Shown here piece after piece: positions 18,226 through 26,210 of a stretch of DNA of 64,000 nucleotides. The notes under the pieces were generated by a model. The model saw only the letters and a program-made list of their open reading frames with translations, was not told where the DNA came from and did no database searches. The DNA lies in assembly GCA_012719175.1 (NCBI GenBank), contig JAAYAX010000008.1, positions 114,031 through 178,030 of the forward strand, in the 5' to 3' direction. Position 1 is the first letter of the stretch. Each line of letters begins with the position of its first letter. The DNA is from Methanomassiliicoccus sp. (GTDB lineage Archaea; Thermoplasmatota; Thermoplasmata; Methanomassiliicoccales; Methanomassiliicoccaceae). A program made the translations under genes and the position numbers.

Positions 18226-19437
18226 ATGTTGAAAGAACCCCAGCTGGAAGAGCTTGTGACCGAGATGAGGGACAAGATCGAGGTCCTCGAGAGGCGTAAC
18301 GGCGAGCTCCTGGAGGAAATAAGACGGGTAGAGGGAGAGAAGCGCTATGTCGAGAGCGAGCTCTTCCGACTGCAGAAGGAGCTCAAGCGCATGAGGGCGG
18401 AGATGGAGAGACTTAAGTCCCCTCCTCTAATTATCGGCGCCATCAAGGATGTTCTCGCCGACGGAAGGGTCATCGTTAAGAGCTCCACAGGCCCGGACTT
18501 CATCGTATCTACCTCCGAGTACGTTCCCAGCGAGGATCTTATCGTGGGCGCGAGGGTCGCTCTCAACAAGCAAACCCTGGCGGTCATGGGCGTTCTGCCT
18601 CCCTCCCTAGACCCGATCGTCATCGGTGCAGAGATAATCGAGAAGCCGGAGATCTCCTACGGGGAGATCGGTGGCCTGGAGGAGCAGATCCTAGAGGTCA
18701 GGGAGGCCGTGGAGGACCCCCTGCTCCGGCCTGAGCTGTATAAGAAGGTCGGTATCGAGCCTCCTAAGGGAGTCCTGCTGGTCGGTCCCCCCGGAACGGG
18801 TAAGACCCTGCTAGCCAAGGCCGTGGCGCACCAGACCAACGCTACATTCATACGCTTCGTGGGTTCCGAGCTGGTGCAGAAGTACATCGGTGAGGGTGCC
18901 AGGCTTGTCCGCGAGCTGTTCGAGCTGGCCAAGGAGAAGGCCCCCAGCATCGTGTTCATCGACGAGCTTGATTCCATCGGCGCCAAGAGGCTGGAGGTCG
19001 CTACCAGCGGCGACCGCGAGGTCCAGAGGACCCTGATGCAGCTCCTGTCGGAGCTGGACGGCTTCAACCCTATCGGGGAGGTCAAGATCATCGGGGCCAC
19101 CAACCGTCCGGACATCCTCGACGAGGCGCTCCTGAGACCAGGTAGGTTCGACAGGATCATAGAGATCCCCATCCCCGGTTACGAGGGCAGACTGGAGATC
19201 CTCAAGATCCACACCAAGAAGATGGCCATCGACGAGAACATCACCCTTTCCGAGCTGGCCATGAAGGCCGATGGCGCCACGGGCGCGGACCTCAAGGCCA
19301 TCTGCACCGAGGCCGGCATGTTCGCCATCCGCGACAACCGCGACCACATCAGCATGAGCGACTTCGAGAGGGCTATCATTAAGGTCCTGGATAACGAAGC
19401 GTCGAAGATCGTGGAATCCGGTGTGATGTTCGCATAA
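18226..19437 (+). CDS. pan: Proteasome-activating nucleotidase PAN
   Basis: A 403-aa AAA+ ATPase that unfolds substrates and feeds them into the archaeal 20S proteasome. An N-terminal coiled coil spans residues 1-65 and an OB-fold domain 70-130. The AAA module has Walker A GPPGTGKT at 187-194, Walker [10 protein letters not shown] at 242-250 and an arginine-finger region ([12 protein letters not shown]). The C-terminus ends MFA, an aromatic HbYX-like tail with Phe in the Tyr position, used to dock on the proteasome. GAGGTGA precedes the ATG. No proteasome subunit genes are in the window. Confidence 0.97.
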   Translation: MLKEPQLEELVTEMRDKIEVLERRNGELLEEIRRVEGEKRYVESELFRLQKELKRMRAEMERLKSPPLIIGAIKDVLADGRVIVKSSTGPDFIVSTSEYVPSEDLIVGARVALNKQTLAVMGVLPPSLDPIVIGAEIIEKPEISYGEIGGLEEQILEVREAVEDPLLRPELYKKVGIEPPKGVLLVGPPGTGKTLLAKAVAHQTNATFIRFVGSELVQKYIGEGARLVRELFELAKEKAPSIVFIDELDSIGAKRLEVATSGDREVQRTLMQLLSELDGFNPIGEVKIIGATNRPDILDEALLRPGRFDRIIEIPIPGYEGRLEILKIHTKKMAIDENITLSELAMKADGATGADLKAICTEAGMFAIRDNRDHISMSDFERAIIKVLDNEASKIVESGVMFA

Positions 19438-19442
19438 AAACC

Positions 19443-19488
19443 CTTTTCCAACCTTCTTTTAATTCTATCTTTTTGTCTTCTCTTTTCC
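19443..19488 (+). terminator. T-rich terminator after PAN
   Basis: Starting 5 nt after the PAN stop there are four successive T tracts (four to five T each) without a hairpin. This is the usual archaeal oligo-T transcription termination signal. Confidence 0.55.
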
Positions 19489-19545
19489 GCTTGAAAAAAT
19501 ATTCTTGTGCCTGATAATCAGTATAGCGGACTGACGTCTAACCTG

Positions 19546-19553
19546 TTATATAG
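19546..19553 (+). promoter_or_regulatory. TATA box of the winged-helix gene at 19576
   Basis: TTATATAG is centred 27 nt upstream of the ATG at 19576. That spacing places the transcription start at or next to the start codon, indicating a leaderless mRNA. It also argues against the upstream GTG at 19507 as the true start. Confidence 0.7.
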
Positions 19554-19575
19554 CCTGTTATCTAGTCAATGTACG

Positions 19576-19911
19576 ATGAAGGTCATGGGAGCTGCCAAGG
19601 TCTTTGTGGACGAGAAGTCAGCAAAGATCCTGTTGGCAGTTCTGAACCGTCCGCTCTCAGCACTAGAGATATGCAAGGTAACAGGGGTACCGATAGCGCA
19701 TGTGTTCTCCCGACTGCGCGTTCTGGAGAAGAAGGGGCTCGTGGCCAAGGTATCCTATCGCTATGATGCCCGGGGAAGGGAGAGGCCGGTCTACCGCTCC
19801 ATGCTCTATGACTCCTTGGTCTTCGTGGACAGGGGCAAGCTGAAGGTGACCTTCCAACTGGTGGCCGCTGACCAGCAGAACTTCTCTCAGGCCGGCGAAG
19901 CCCTACTCTAA
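19576..19911 (+). CDS. ArsR-like winged-helix transcriptional regulator
   Basis: A 111-aa protein. Residues ~15-75 read as a winged helix: ILLAVLNRPLSALEICKVTG, then PIAHVFSRLRVLEKKGLV with a basic wing RYDARGRERPVYRS. The remaining ~35 residues are a short beta-rich tail without metal-binding cysteines, so metal sensing is unlikely. It probably binds DNA as a dimer; the regulon is unknown. The leaderless start is supported by the TATA box spacing. The gene ends inside the convergent GPN GTPase gene (9-nt overlap). Confidence 0.75.
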   Translation: MKVMGAAKVFVDEKSAKILLAVLNRPLSALEICKVTGVPIAHVFSRLRVLEKKGLVAKVSYRYDARGRERPVYRSMLYDSLVFVDRGKLKVTFQLVAADQQNFSQAGEALL

Positions 19912-20679
19912 AGAGGGTCGGGACCCTGCGTCCTCTCCGCCCTCGAAGTACTGCTGGACCGTGTTGTAGATGTCCTCCATGCCCGTACCCTCCATAGCGG
20001 ACACGGGGGTCAGCTCCTTGTACATGCCCACGTTCTCCATCGCCTTCAGGAACTCGGCGCTGATGATCGCCTGGGATGACATATCCTTCTCGGTTAGGGC
20101 ATTATAGAGAGCATAAGCGTCCCGTGACCATATGGAGAGCTCCTCCAGCTCCTCTTCCTTGAGCAGGTCCGACTTCGAGAGGACGTTGAGTATGGGGAGG
20201 GAGAACCGGAACTGGGTGATCCCGCAGAGCATCATATCGGAAATGAACCCATTAGGGGTGCGCGCCAGGGTAGGGTCCGAAAGGAACACCAGGATGCTGT
20301 CCTCCCGACCCAGCTCCTCCACCAGGGCGTTGGAGGACTGGCGGAAGGCGAACAACTCCATCTGCCCGGGGGTGTCGATGAGGCAGTAGTCGGATTCCAT
20401 GGACTTTATCACCGGCACCCACTCCTTGGCGTTCACCGCCATCAGGTCCGAGGCCACGATCTGAGCTCCATTGGGACCCAGCGAGTACTCTGCCATGATC
20501 TCGTCCAGGTGGATCCAGTCCCTGATGTCCACGTCGGCCTCATAGGGGATGAAGTCCGCGCCGGGGTCCAGGTTGACGATGATGCTGCTGATCCCATTTA
20601 CGTCCAGCCACTCACTGAACGCCTGGACCAGAGAGCTCTTGCCGCTTCCGGCAGTTCCAATGAAGTAAACGTAGTGCAT
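19903..20679 (-). CDS. GPN-loop GTPase
   Basis: A 258-aa archaeal GPN-loop GTPase of the XAB1/Gpn1-3 family, like the structurally known Pyrococcus PAB0955. The P-loop GTAGSGKSS spans 8-16. The switch region NLDPGADFIPYEADVDIRD lies at 36-54, and the defining Gly-Pro-Asn insert (LGPNG) at 67-71. A G3-like DTPGQMELF and a G4-like LSKSD complete it. Eukaryotic homologues assemble RNA polymerase II; the archaeal role is not established. It is a monocistronic minus-strand gene. Confidence 0.93.
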   Translation of the reverse strand: MHYVYFIGTAGSGKSSLVQAFSEWLDVNGISSIIVNLDPGADFIPYEADVDIRDWIHLDEIMAEYSLGPNGAQIVASDLMAVNAKEWVPVIKSMESDYCLIDTPGQMELFAFRQSSNALVEELGREDSILVFLSDPTLARTPNGFISDMMLCGITQFRFSLPILNVLSKSDLLKEEELEELSIWSRDAYALYNALTEKDMSSQAIISAEFLKAMENVGMYKELTPVSAMEGTGMEDIYNTVQQYFEGGEDAGSRPSLE

Positions 20680-20775
20680 GTCCTCGCCTCTCGCTAAAAG
20701 GGAGATGGCATATCATGGATAAATGTTGCTGATGCGACCGCAAGGGATAACTCATGGGCGTTCCAACTCCTAACC

Positions 20776-22158
20776 ATGAGCAATCCTCTACCTCCTGGAC
20801 TTGACGATGCGCTCAGGTTCCCTCTGAACGATGCCCTTCAGGGCCGAAGGGCCCGCCGCTTCTCCCTCGGGGCCGAGATACCTGATGGCATGCTGCGCTA
20901 CTGCTCCTCCAAACCACCACTTCCGTTGGAGGGCATCGAGAAGGAGATGGTGCTGTCGGCGGTCAGCGGCATCACCGGATGGCATTACATGATCTCCCAC
21001 AACCCCCAGTACGCGCCCTTCCTGCCGAACTACTCGGGCTCGGCCTGGGGGAGGACCTTCCCCTCGGCCGCGGGCTTCCATACCAGCGAGGTGTTCTACA
21101 CCGATGATGACGGCATTTACCACATGCCATCACGTGACGGGCCGCCTCTTGACAGGATCGAGGAGACCTGCGCCAGGGCAGGTGATGATGACCATCCTGA
21201 ACGAACGACGGTGTATTATGGTGGGGTTCGGGTGTCGGAGACCGAACCGCCCACCGTTGATGCCGATAGGTGCGCCCCGGATGCGTTCAAGGGTTACCTG
21301 CCGTCTGTTGAGAAGATCAGTGACGGCCGCCTCCAACTACCGCCTGTGGAAGCCCATATAGAATCGCACAACCACTGGTGCGTCAACCGGCCGGGGAGCC
21401 TTCTGGTGATACCGGTGGCGGACCTGGCCCAGCATATGATACTCGGTCTCTGCTACCTTGTGAAGAACGGAATGGGAATCTACGACGACATAAACCATAC
21501 GCAGGTGCCGGAACTTAGTAGATTCTCCGATATCATCTACCTGGACAAAACGTACCCCCTCTCCTTCCTGGAGACCCAGGTGGTCACGGAGGCGTCGGTG
21601 GAGATCGGAACGTCGTGCTATGCAGGGATGCTGCAGCTCCAGGCCATGGGCCTGGGCGGTTGGATGTTCGACGGCATCAACCCCTTCAGCGTACTGGGCG
21701 CGAGCGGCGATCCGGACGTCCCGGGACTGGGATTCCGATTCGATACCGATCCCCGGTGGCCTCTCCCCAACCCTACTGGACTGGAGGGGCATTTCGAAGG
21801 CGCCTGCCCCCCGCACTGCAAGGACATGAGGGAGGCGGTCGACAAAGTGATCTCGCGTAAGTTCAACGGGGGCGGACCGTTCCACCGCGATACGCCCGGA
21901 CCGTGGAGAGAAAGCCCATTGGTCCGGGGCTCGGCCCAAAGGCATTCCACGGAGTTCCGGGAGTGTGTGAGCCTCATGTGCCAGTACATCCTGGACACGT
22001 TCGGCAAGTTCCCGGGGACGGTGCCTACGATATGGGCCATGATGTACCTGCAAGCGCACCACCTGGACCTGGAGTTCTATGATGCCAAGTTCAAGCCCGG
22101 AGCGTACCTGGAGACCCACGCCCGACATATGGAGCGATGGCATCCAGGGACGAAGTGA
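20776..22158 (+). CDS. Conserved-looking protein of unknown function, 460 aa
   Basis: I do not recognise this family. The protein is soluble, with no signal peptide or membrane segment. It is rich in Pro, Trp, His and Gly. Distinct stretches include RRARRFSLGAEIPDGMLRY near residue 24, SGITGWHYMISHNPQYAP near 70, a histidine-containing AHIESHNHWCVNRPG near 195 and NPFSVLGASGDPDVPGLGF near 305. The early Arg-Arg-x-x-Arg-Phe context plus GITGWH loosely recalls nitroreductase-like flavoproteins, but no flavin motif is secure. Clustered His residues could bind a metal. Codon use is typical of the window, supporting a real gene. It stands alone between the GPN GTPase and a cupin, with no clear ribosome-binding site, and may have been acquired by transfer. 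Confidence 0.65.
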   Translation: MSNPLPPGLDDALRFPLNDALQGRRARRFSLGAEIPDGMLRYCSSKPPLPLEGIEKEMVLSAVSGITGWHYMISHNPQYAPFLPNYSGSAWGRTFPSAAGFHTSEVFYTDDDGIYHMPSRDGPPLDRIEETCARAGDDDHPERTTVYYGGVRVSETEPPTVDADRCAPDAFKGYLPSVEKISDGRLQLPPVEAHIESHNHWCVNRPGSLLVIPVADLAQHMILGLCYLVKNGMGIYDDINHTQVPELSRFSDIIYLDKTYPLSFLETQVVTEASVEIGTSCYAGMLQLQAMGLGGWMFDGINPFSVLGASGDPDVPGLGFRFDTDPRWPLPNPTGLEGHFEGACPPHCKDMREAVDKVISRKFNGGGPFHRDTPGPWRESPLVRGSAQRHSTEFRECVSLMCQYILDTFGKFPGTVPTIWAMMYLQAHHLDLEFYDAKFKPGAYLETHARHMERWHPGTK

Positions 22159-22304
22159 GCATGGGGGCTGTCTTGAAAATATCGATCGGACGTCGCGAAT
22201 GAGGATCGCTCTCGGGGGCCACATTGGCCACGTGGCAACCTATTAGTACTCAACGATGAAGAATACAGTCAGGCAGCACCAAGGACTGCATCGGAGGTGA
22301 CACA

Positions 22305-22625
22305 TTGAGATCGACGCAGGACAAGAAAGAGATACCAGAAGTAACCAATATCGCGATGAACCCACCGGGGGTTTTGGTGGACAACGCTCGGGTACGCGTG
22401 TTGAGCGCACACATACCTGCGGGCGACAAGGCCCCCATGCACTCACATCCAGATCATGTAGTGTATGTATTGAACGGGGGCGTGGTCAAATTGACCTATC
22501 CTTCCGGAAAGGAAGACACCATGGAGCTGGGGTCAGGCAAGGCCATCTACATGGAGGCTCAATCACACGAGGTGACGAACCTCAGCGATAAGGACATCGA
22601 CATGGTGGTGATTGAGCTAAAGTGA
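22305..22625 (+). CDS. Small single-domain cupin protein
   Basis: A 106-aa protein with one cupin barrel. Residues 40-56 give the first cupin motif with metal ligands His45 and His47 (APMHSHPDHVVYVL). GKAIYMEAQSHEVTNLSD near 82-100 gives the second motif with its His. Such proteins bind a divalent metal and act as small dioxygenases, isomerases or sensors; the substrate here is unknown. The start is TTG at 22305, chosen because a full GGAGGTGA lies at 22293-22300, five nucleotides ahead. Confidence 0.85.
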   Translation: MRSTQDKKEIPEVTNIAMNPPGVLVDNARVRVLSAHIPAGDKAPMHSHPDHVVYVLNGGVVKLTYPSGKEDTMELGSGKAIYMEAQSHEVTNLSDKDIDMVVIELK

Positions 22626-22718
22626 GACACGGGGCCTTATGCCTACCATTGGCCTCACTACGTTTCCGAAAAAGGTCCAGGGCCATGGTATGTGAATGAT
22701 GACTAGACCGTTCCGTCA

Positions 22719-22726
22719 TTATATAT
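22719..22726 (+). promoter_or_regulatory. TATA box upstream of the 47-aa protein gene
   Basis: TTATATAT lies 50 nt upstream of the ATG at 22769. It predicts transcription from about 22747 with a short leader carrying GAAGTGA before the start codon. It is among the strongest TATA matches in the window. Confidence 0.65.
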
Positions 22727-22768
22727 GCCATCAGTTCAAAATGACTGTATTGAGGAAGTGAAGACCTC

Positions 22769-22912
22769 ATGGCAAAGAAGGTCAAATACCCCATCAAGAC
22801 CCCCGACAAAGAGAAGAAGGTCAGTGAGGCGGAGCGAGAGAAGGGCGGATATGGTATGGCCAAGAAGGACGGGATAACCTATCCCCCGGCCAAGAAAGAA
22901 GGTAAGAAGTAA
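22769..22912 (+). CDS. 47-aa lysine-rich protein of unknown function
   Basis: A short open frame starting MAKKVKYPIKTPDKEKK and ending PPAKKEGKK. About a third of residues are Lys, mixed with Glu and Pro, with no Cys and no hydrophobic core, so it is basic and probably disordered. Support comes from the TATA box at 22719, GAAGTGA at a plausible distance before the ATG, GC-rich third codon positions, and an oligo-T terminator downstream. It could bind nucleic acid or ribosomes. No family is recognised. Confidence 0.65.
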   Translation: MAKKVKYPIKTPDKEKKVSEAEREKGGYGMAKKDGITYPPAKKEGKK

Positions 22913-23000
22913 AAGCTTGGTCCTCTGGCTCCGCCTCCAAACGCCCTCTCGCGAGGGTTCATTACGTTGCAACGAGAGGACGCCTAGTGCGTTTGTACCC

Positions 23001-23015
23001 TTTTTTCCATTTTTT
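23001..23015 (+). terminator. Oligo-T terminator downstream of the 47-aa gene
   Basis: Two tracts of six and five or six T separated by CCA, without a stem, lie about 90 nt after the small gene's stop. This matches archaeal T-rich termination on the plus strand. Confidence 0.5.
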
Positions 23016-23171
23016 GTTTAGTAGCTCAAATGATGGTCGAACAAGGTCAATTTAATCATCCGTTACTCCGTCAAGAGAGTGTAACTGTTCACGCTGCATG
23101 GAACGGCCACAAGGCAATGGCAGTGGCTCAATAGAAGTAAAAATGTCAAAATGAAAGGATGATGTAGGGAG

Positions 23172-23245
23172 CGGGCCCGGAGGGATTCGAACCCTCGGCC
23201 CATCGGTTAAGAGCCGATTGCTCTACCTAGCTGAGCTACGGGCCC
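23172..23245 (-). tRNA. tRNA-Lys (anticodon CTT)
   Basis: On the minus strand a full cloverleaf folds. The acceptor stem is GGGCCCG/CGGGCCC with discriminator G, and the D arm begins TAGCTCAG. The anticodon stem ATCGG/CCGAT encloses loop CTCTTAA with anticodon CTT. The T arm is GAGGG TTCGAAT CCCTC. There is no intron and no encoded CCA. A TATA-like stretch near 23267-23281 lies upstream. It decodes AAG lysine codons. Confidence 0.97.
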
Positions 23246-23726
23246 CCTGTAAGCCCGTGAAATATGGTCGATATACATAAGTCTTTCTGAACTCTCGTGA
23301 GGTCAGAGAACAGAAAATGTCGGAGAACATTCCAGCCCCGACCGGCCAGGAAAAGAACGCCGATCTAGGCCATATCGTTACGCCATGCTAGGGAGGAGCT
23401 ATATTTATGCGCTATCAAGATGGCTGGTACCTCCCATTTGAGCAATAGCATTGAAGAACTTGCCCGCTTCAGCCGATGTCATCGACAACAATGTGATCGA
23501 GTGTTGAGACTCACCATCTAGCACACATTGGATACTGCCCTGCGAGCGGAGATCGGGGAAGCCATGACACATGCGACCGTTCCAAGGAACGTCGTCTGTT
23601 TGGTATCGTGGTCAGGCAGCGGACGTCGATTAGCGAGCAACTCTTGATAGGGCAAAAGCGTCGTCTTCCTGGGTGACCACAGGTCGCTAGTTATTTTAAC
23701 CCAAGTACGTTAGAGGTTGGGATGAG
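23246..23726. other. 480-nt intergenic region without a called gene
   Basis: The tRNA-Lys promoter lies at the left end. The MBL hydrolase promoter (TTATTTTAA near 23690, then GGATGAG before the ATG) lies at the right end. Between them, several very short frames with plausible ribosome-binding sites occur, for example 24 codons at 23317 and 13 codons after GGGAGGAG at 23391. None is long enough to support. Base composition is less GC-rich than genes and coding bias is absent. It may be a decayed gene or hold a small RNA. Confidence 0.5.
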
Positions 23727-24491
23727 ATGAGCTCGATAGAGGTGCACGTCCTGGCCAGTGGGAGCGACGGCAACTGTTCTGTCATTTGCACCGAGGACAC
23801 CATGATCATGCTCGATGCTGGCATCTCCGGCAGGCGGATCGCCAACCTCATGGGCCGCGTGGGCCTGGACCCCTGCGACCTCGATGCCATCCTTCTGACC
23901 CACGAGCACTCCGACCATGTGAGCGGGGCGGGCATCATGTCCCGTAAGTACAAGATACCGATATGCTGCAACCGCTCCACGTTGACATGTTCCAACATAG
24001 GTGCGGTGCACGACACCATTCTCTTCCAGACCGGCACGAGGTTCGAGATCGGCTGCCTCTCCATCGATCCCCTTCCCATTTCCCATAACGCCGCCGATCC
24101 CAACTCCTTCCACGTTCATTACAGGGACAAGAACGTCCTCCTGGCGACCGACCTGGGCAGAGTAGGCGCAGAGGTGTTCACGGCCCTCCGGGATGCTGAC
24201 CTTGCTATCATCGAGGCCAACCACGACGTGCAGATGCTCATCAACGGGCCCTATCCCCCGCGCCTAAAGAGCGATATCCGGTCCGATAGGGGACATCTTT
24301 CCAACGTGGACTGCGCTCATGCCCTGTGGGCCACGTCCAGCGAGAAGCGGAAGGTGTTCCTTGCTCACCTCAGCAAGAACAACAACACCCCGCTCCTGGC
24401 AAGGCGCACGGTGTCCCGCACGTTGGGATGCAAGGAGGACAGGATAGACTGCATGCTGTGCCCTGACGATGTACGCTCCATCATCATTTAG
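23727..24491 (+). CDS. MBL-fold metallohydrolase (YycJ/WalJ-like)
   Basis: A 254-aa beta-lactamase-fold hydrolase. The N-terminus (VHVLASGSDGNCSVI) and the metal motif THEHSDH near residue 58 match the YycJ-type subgroup, whose bacterial members are 5'-3' DNA exonucleases linked to repair. Further ligands are supplied by ISHNAAD near 113, ATDLGRV near 138 and AHLSKNNN near 214. A bacterial-type role in DNA processing is inference from subgroup resemblance. The stop overlaps the convergent GINS stop by 4 nt. Confidence 0.87.
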   Translation: MSSIEVHVLASGSDGNCSVICTEDTMIMLDAGISGRRIANLMGRVGLDPCDLDAILLTHEHSDHVSGAGIMSRKYKIPICCNRSTLTCSNIGAVHDTILFQTGTRFEIGCLSIDPLPISHNAADPNSFHVHYRDKNVLLATDLGRVGAEVFTALRDADLAIIEANHDVQMLINGPYPPRLKSDIRSDRGHLSNVDCAHALWATSSEKRKVFLAHLSKNNNTPLLARRTVSRTLGCKEDRIDCMLCPDDVRSIII

Positions 24492-25315
24492 GCGGAGAGA
24501 ACGACGGAAACGGCCACCGCCTTCTTCCTGGCGATGAGGGCCCTGGAAATGGTCGATGGAAGGCACACCAGGTCCTCCTTACGGAGAATGTAGGTTCGGT
24601 CAGGACCAACGAACTTCGGAATATCCTCCAGGATCTTGAGGATCACGAACTCGGCGGCAGGCGGAGCCGCGGGAGCGGCGACGGGGGCGCATTCCTCTTT
24701 GACCGCGGCCTCGACAGGCACATTCTCCGCAACATCTGAAGGAGGTGCGGCGGCCTCCGTCTCAATGGTGACCTCGGGCGTAGGGTATGTAGGCATGACA
24801 GCCGCGGCCTCCTCTACCTCCTCCCTCTTGGCCTCCCTAACCATGTCCGGGACCTCCGCCGTGTCCAGGGAAGGCTCCTCGACCTCGACCACCTTTGTCC
24901 TGACCCCCTCGAGCAGCAGGGTACGCTTCTCCTTCAGGAGGGAGTGGACCTCATCATAGATCTCTTTCTCTTCGATCGTAAGCCTTGAGGTCTCGGTCCT
25001 ATTGCCCTCTGCCGCCCTGAGCGCCATGTCCAGCAGCTTGCCCATGCGGAACCCGAACACCTGCGCCGCCTTCTCCTGGAACTTCAGAAGCTGATTGCTG
25101 GCAAGCTTTGACTTGGTGGAGAAGGGATCGGTCGCGAACTCCCGCTCGCTTTCCCGCTTGAGCATCTCCTGGCACTCCGCCATGGCCTGGTAGAGGTCCT
25201 TGCGGACGTCGGATATGTTCTTGTTGCGCTGCTCCCTACGGGCGACCTCGGTGAGGTCATCGTAAGTGAAGTTGTCCGTGGAAGCTGTCATCAAGAGGTT
25301 CATTCTGTCGGCCAT
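24488..25315 (-). CDS. GINS complex subunit, Gins51 type
   Basis: A 275-aa subunit of the archaeal replicative helicase accessory complex (with MCM and RecJ/Cdc45). The N-terminal A domain is mostly helical (DNFTYDDLTEVARREQRNK, then ELLKFQEKAAQ-like helices). A ~95-residue Ala/Pro/Glu-rich linker spans about 150-230. The C-terminal small B domain has ILEDIPKFVGPDRTYILRKED followed by VVCLP-like and ALIARKKAV elements. A domain before B defines the Gins51 type. The ATG at 25315 is preferred over an upstream ATG at 25453 because the extra residues are unlike the family. The unusually long acidic/Ala-Pro linker is the main oddity. Confidence 0.87.
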   Translation of the reverse strand: MADRMNLLMTASTDNFTYDDLTEVARREQRNKNISDVRKDLYQAMAECQEMLKRESEREFATDPFSTKSKLASNQLLKFQEKAAQVFGFRMGKLLDMALRAAEGNRTETSRLTIEEKEIYDEVHSLLKEKRTLLLEGVRTKVVEVEEPSLDTAEVPDMVREAKREEVEEAAAVMPTYPTPEVTIETEAAAPPSDVAENVPVEAAVKEECAPVAAPAAPPAAEFVILKILEDIPKFVGPDRTYILRKEDLVCLPSTISRALIARKKAVAVSVVLSA

Positions 25316-25475
25316 ATTTGAGCGTATCCGGTCACCTCGTCCTTTTTCCCCGATGAACGTCACCGCTGTGGAGACATGAGCGGATATCAAGCGGACGATG
25401 GGAGCGCCGGCCGTCAAGCCCGGGCACGGGACAATGGACGGAAACCTTTTCACCGTACATCAGCCATCCCGTCGC

Positions 25476-25769
25476 ATGGATGTCTCCGAGGTCCTCCGGG
25501 CGGTCAAGGGCGGCGTGGAGGTAGACATCATGGTCACCCCCAACGCCAAGCGGCCCCAGGTCGGTGAGGTCGATGAATGGAGGAAGCGACTGGTGGTGAA
25601 GGTACAGGCCCTGCCCACCGATGGGAGGGCCAACCGGGCGGTGGTGGAGCTTCTGTCAGAGCTCTTCGGTGTCAGAGTGGAGATCGTGCGCGGCCACACC
25701 GACCGTCAGAAGACGGTCCTGGTCCCATTGGACCTAGAGAGCGCACGCACACAGCTGGAGGGTGCATGA
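25476..25769 (+). CDS. DUF167 (YggU-like) family protein
   Basis: A 97-aa small alpha/beta protein. The family pattern is clear: DVSEVLRAVKGGVEVDIMVTP-like start, NAKRPQVGEVD, then LPTDGRANRAVVELLSELFGV and GHTDRQKTVLV. The function of DUF167 is unknown; structures show a compact fold. In-frame ATG codons at 25398 and 25434 exist, but 25476 matches family N-termini. Its stop overlaps the start of the Toprim gene (ATGA), so they form an operon. Confidence 0.88.
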   Translation: MDVSEVLRAVKGGVEVDIMVTPNAKRPQVGEVDEWRKRLVVKVQALPTDGRANRAVVELLSELFGVRVEIVRGHTDRQKTVLVPLDLESARTQLEGA

Positions 25770-26170
25770 GAGATCCCCAGGAGACGCTGGAGGAGCTGGA
25801 GGAGCTGCTCGGCCTGCTGCGGGAAAGGGAGGATAACACGGTCATCCTCATCGAGGGCCGCAAGGACCGGCTGGCCCTGGCCTGCCTGGGCATCGGCGGC
25901 GAGATCCTACAGGTGCAGGACGCCCGCGGCCTCTTCGGCGTGGCGGAGGAATTGGCGAGAACGGGGAAGGAGGCCATCATCCTTACCGACTGGGACCGCA
26001 AGGGAGGCCACCTGGCCCAGCTCCTCAGGAACGCCCTCAAGGCCAACGATGTACGGTACGATGACACCATCCGCAGCCGCCTATCGATGCTGTGCAAGAA
26101 AGAGATAAAGGATATCGAGTCCCTGCCCTCGTTCATCTCCTTCCTGGTCCAAAACGCCTCTGGGGCATAG
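25766..26170 (+). CDS. Toprim-domain protein (UPF0292 type)
   Basis: A 134-aa protein made almost entirely of a Toprim domain, the metal-binding catalytic fold of topoisomerases, primases and RNase M5. The conserved Glu lies in VILIEGRKDRLAL near residue 32. The DxD motif appears as LTDWDRKGG near 78-86. The size and context match archaeal UPF0292 proteins, which resemble RNase M5, but the substrate is unproven. Translationally coupled to the DUF167 gene. Confidence 0.88.
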   Translation: MRDPQETLEELEELLGLLREREDNTVILIEGRKDRLALACLGIGGEILQVQDARGLFGVAEELARTGKEAIILTDWDRKGGHLAQLLRNALKANDVRYDDTIRSRLSMLCKKEIKDIESLPSFISFLVQNASGA

Positions 26171-26210
26171 TTTTGTTTTATCACGACCTTGGGGATGAAA
26201 CCACCACGGC

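Noticed and set aside
23317..23391. 24-codon peptide frame MSENIPAPTG...
   Set aside because: Too short, no clear ribosome-binding site and no similar neighbour; could be chance.
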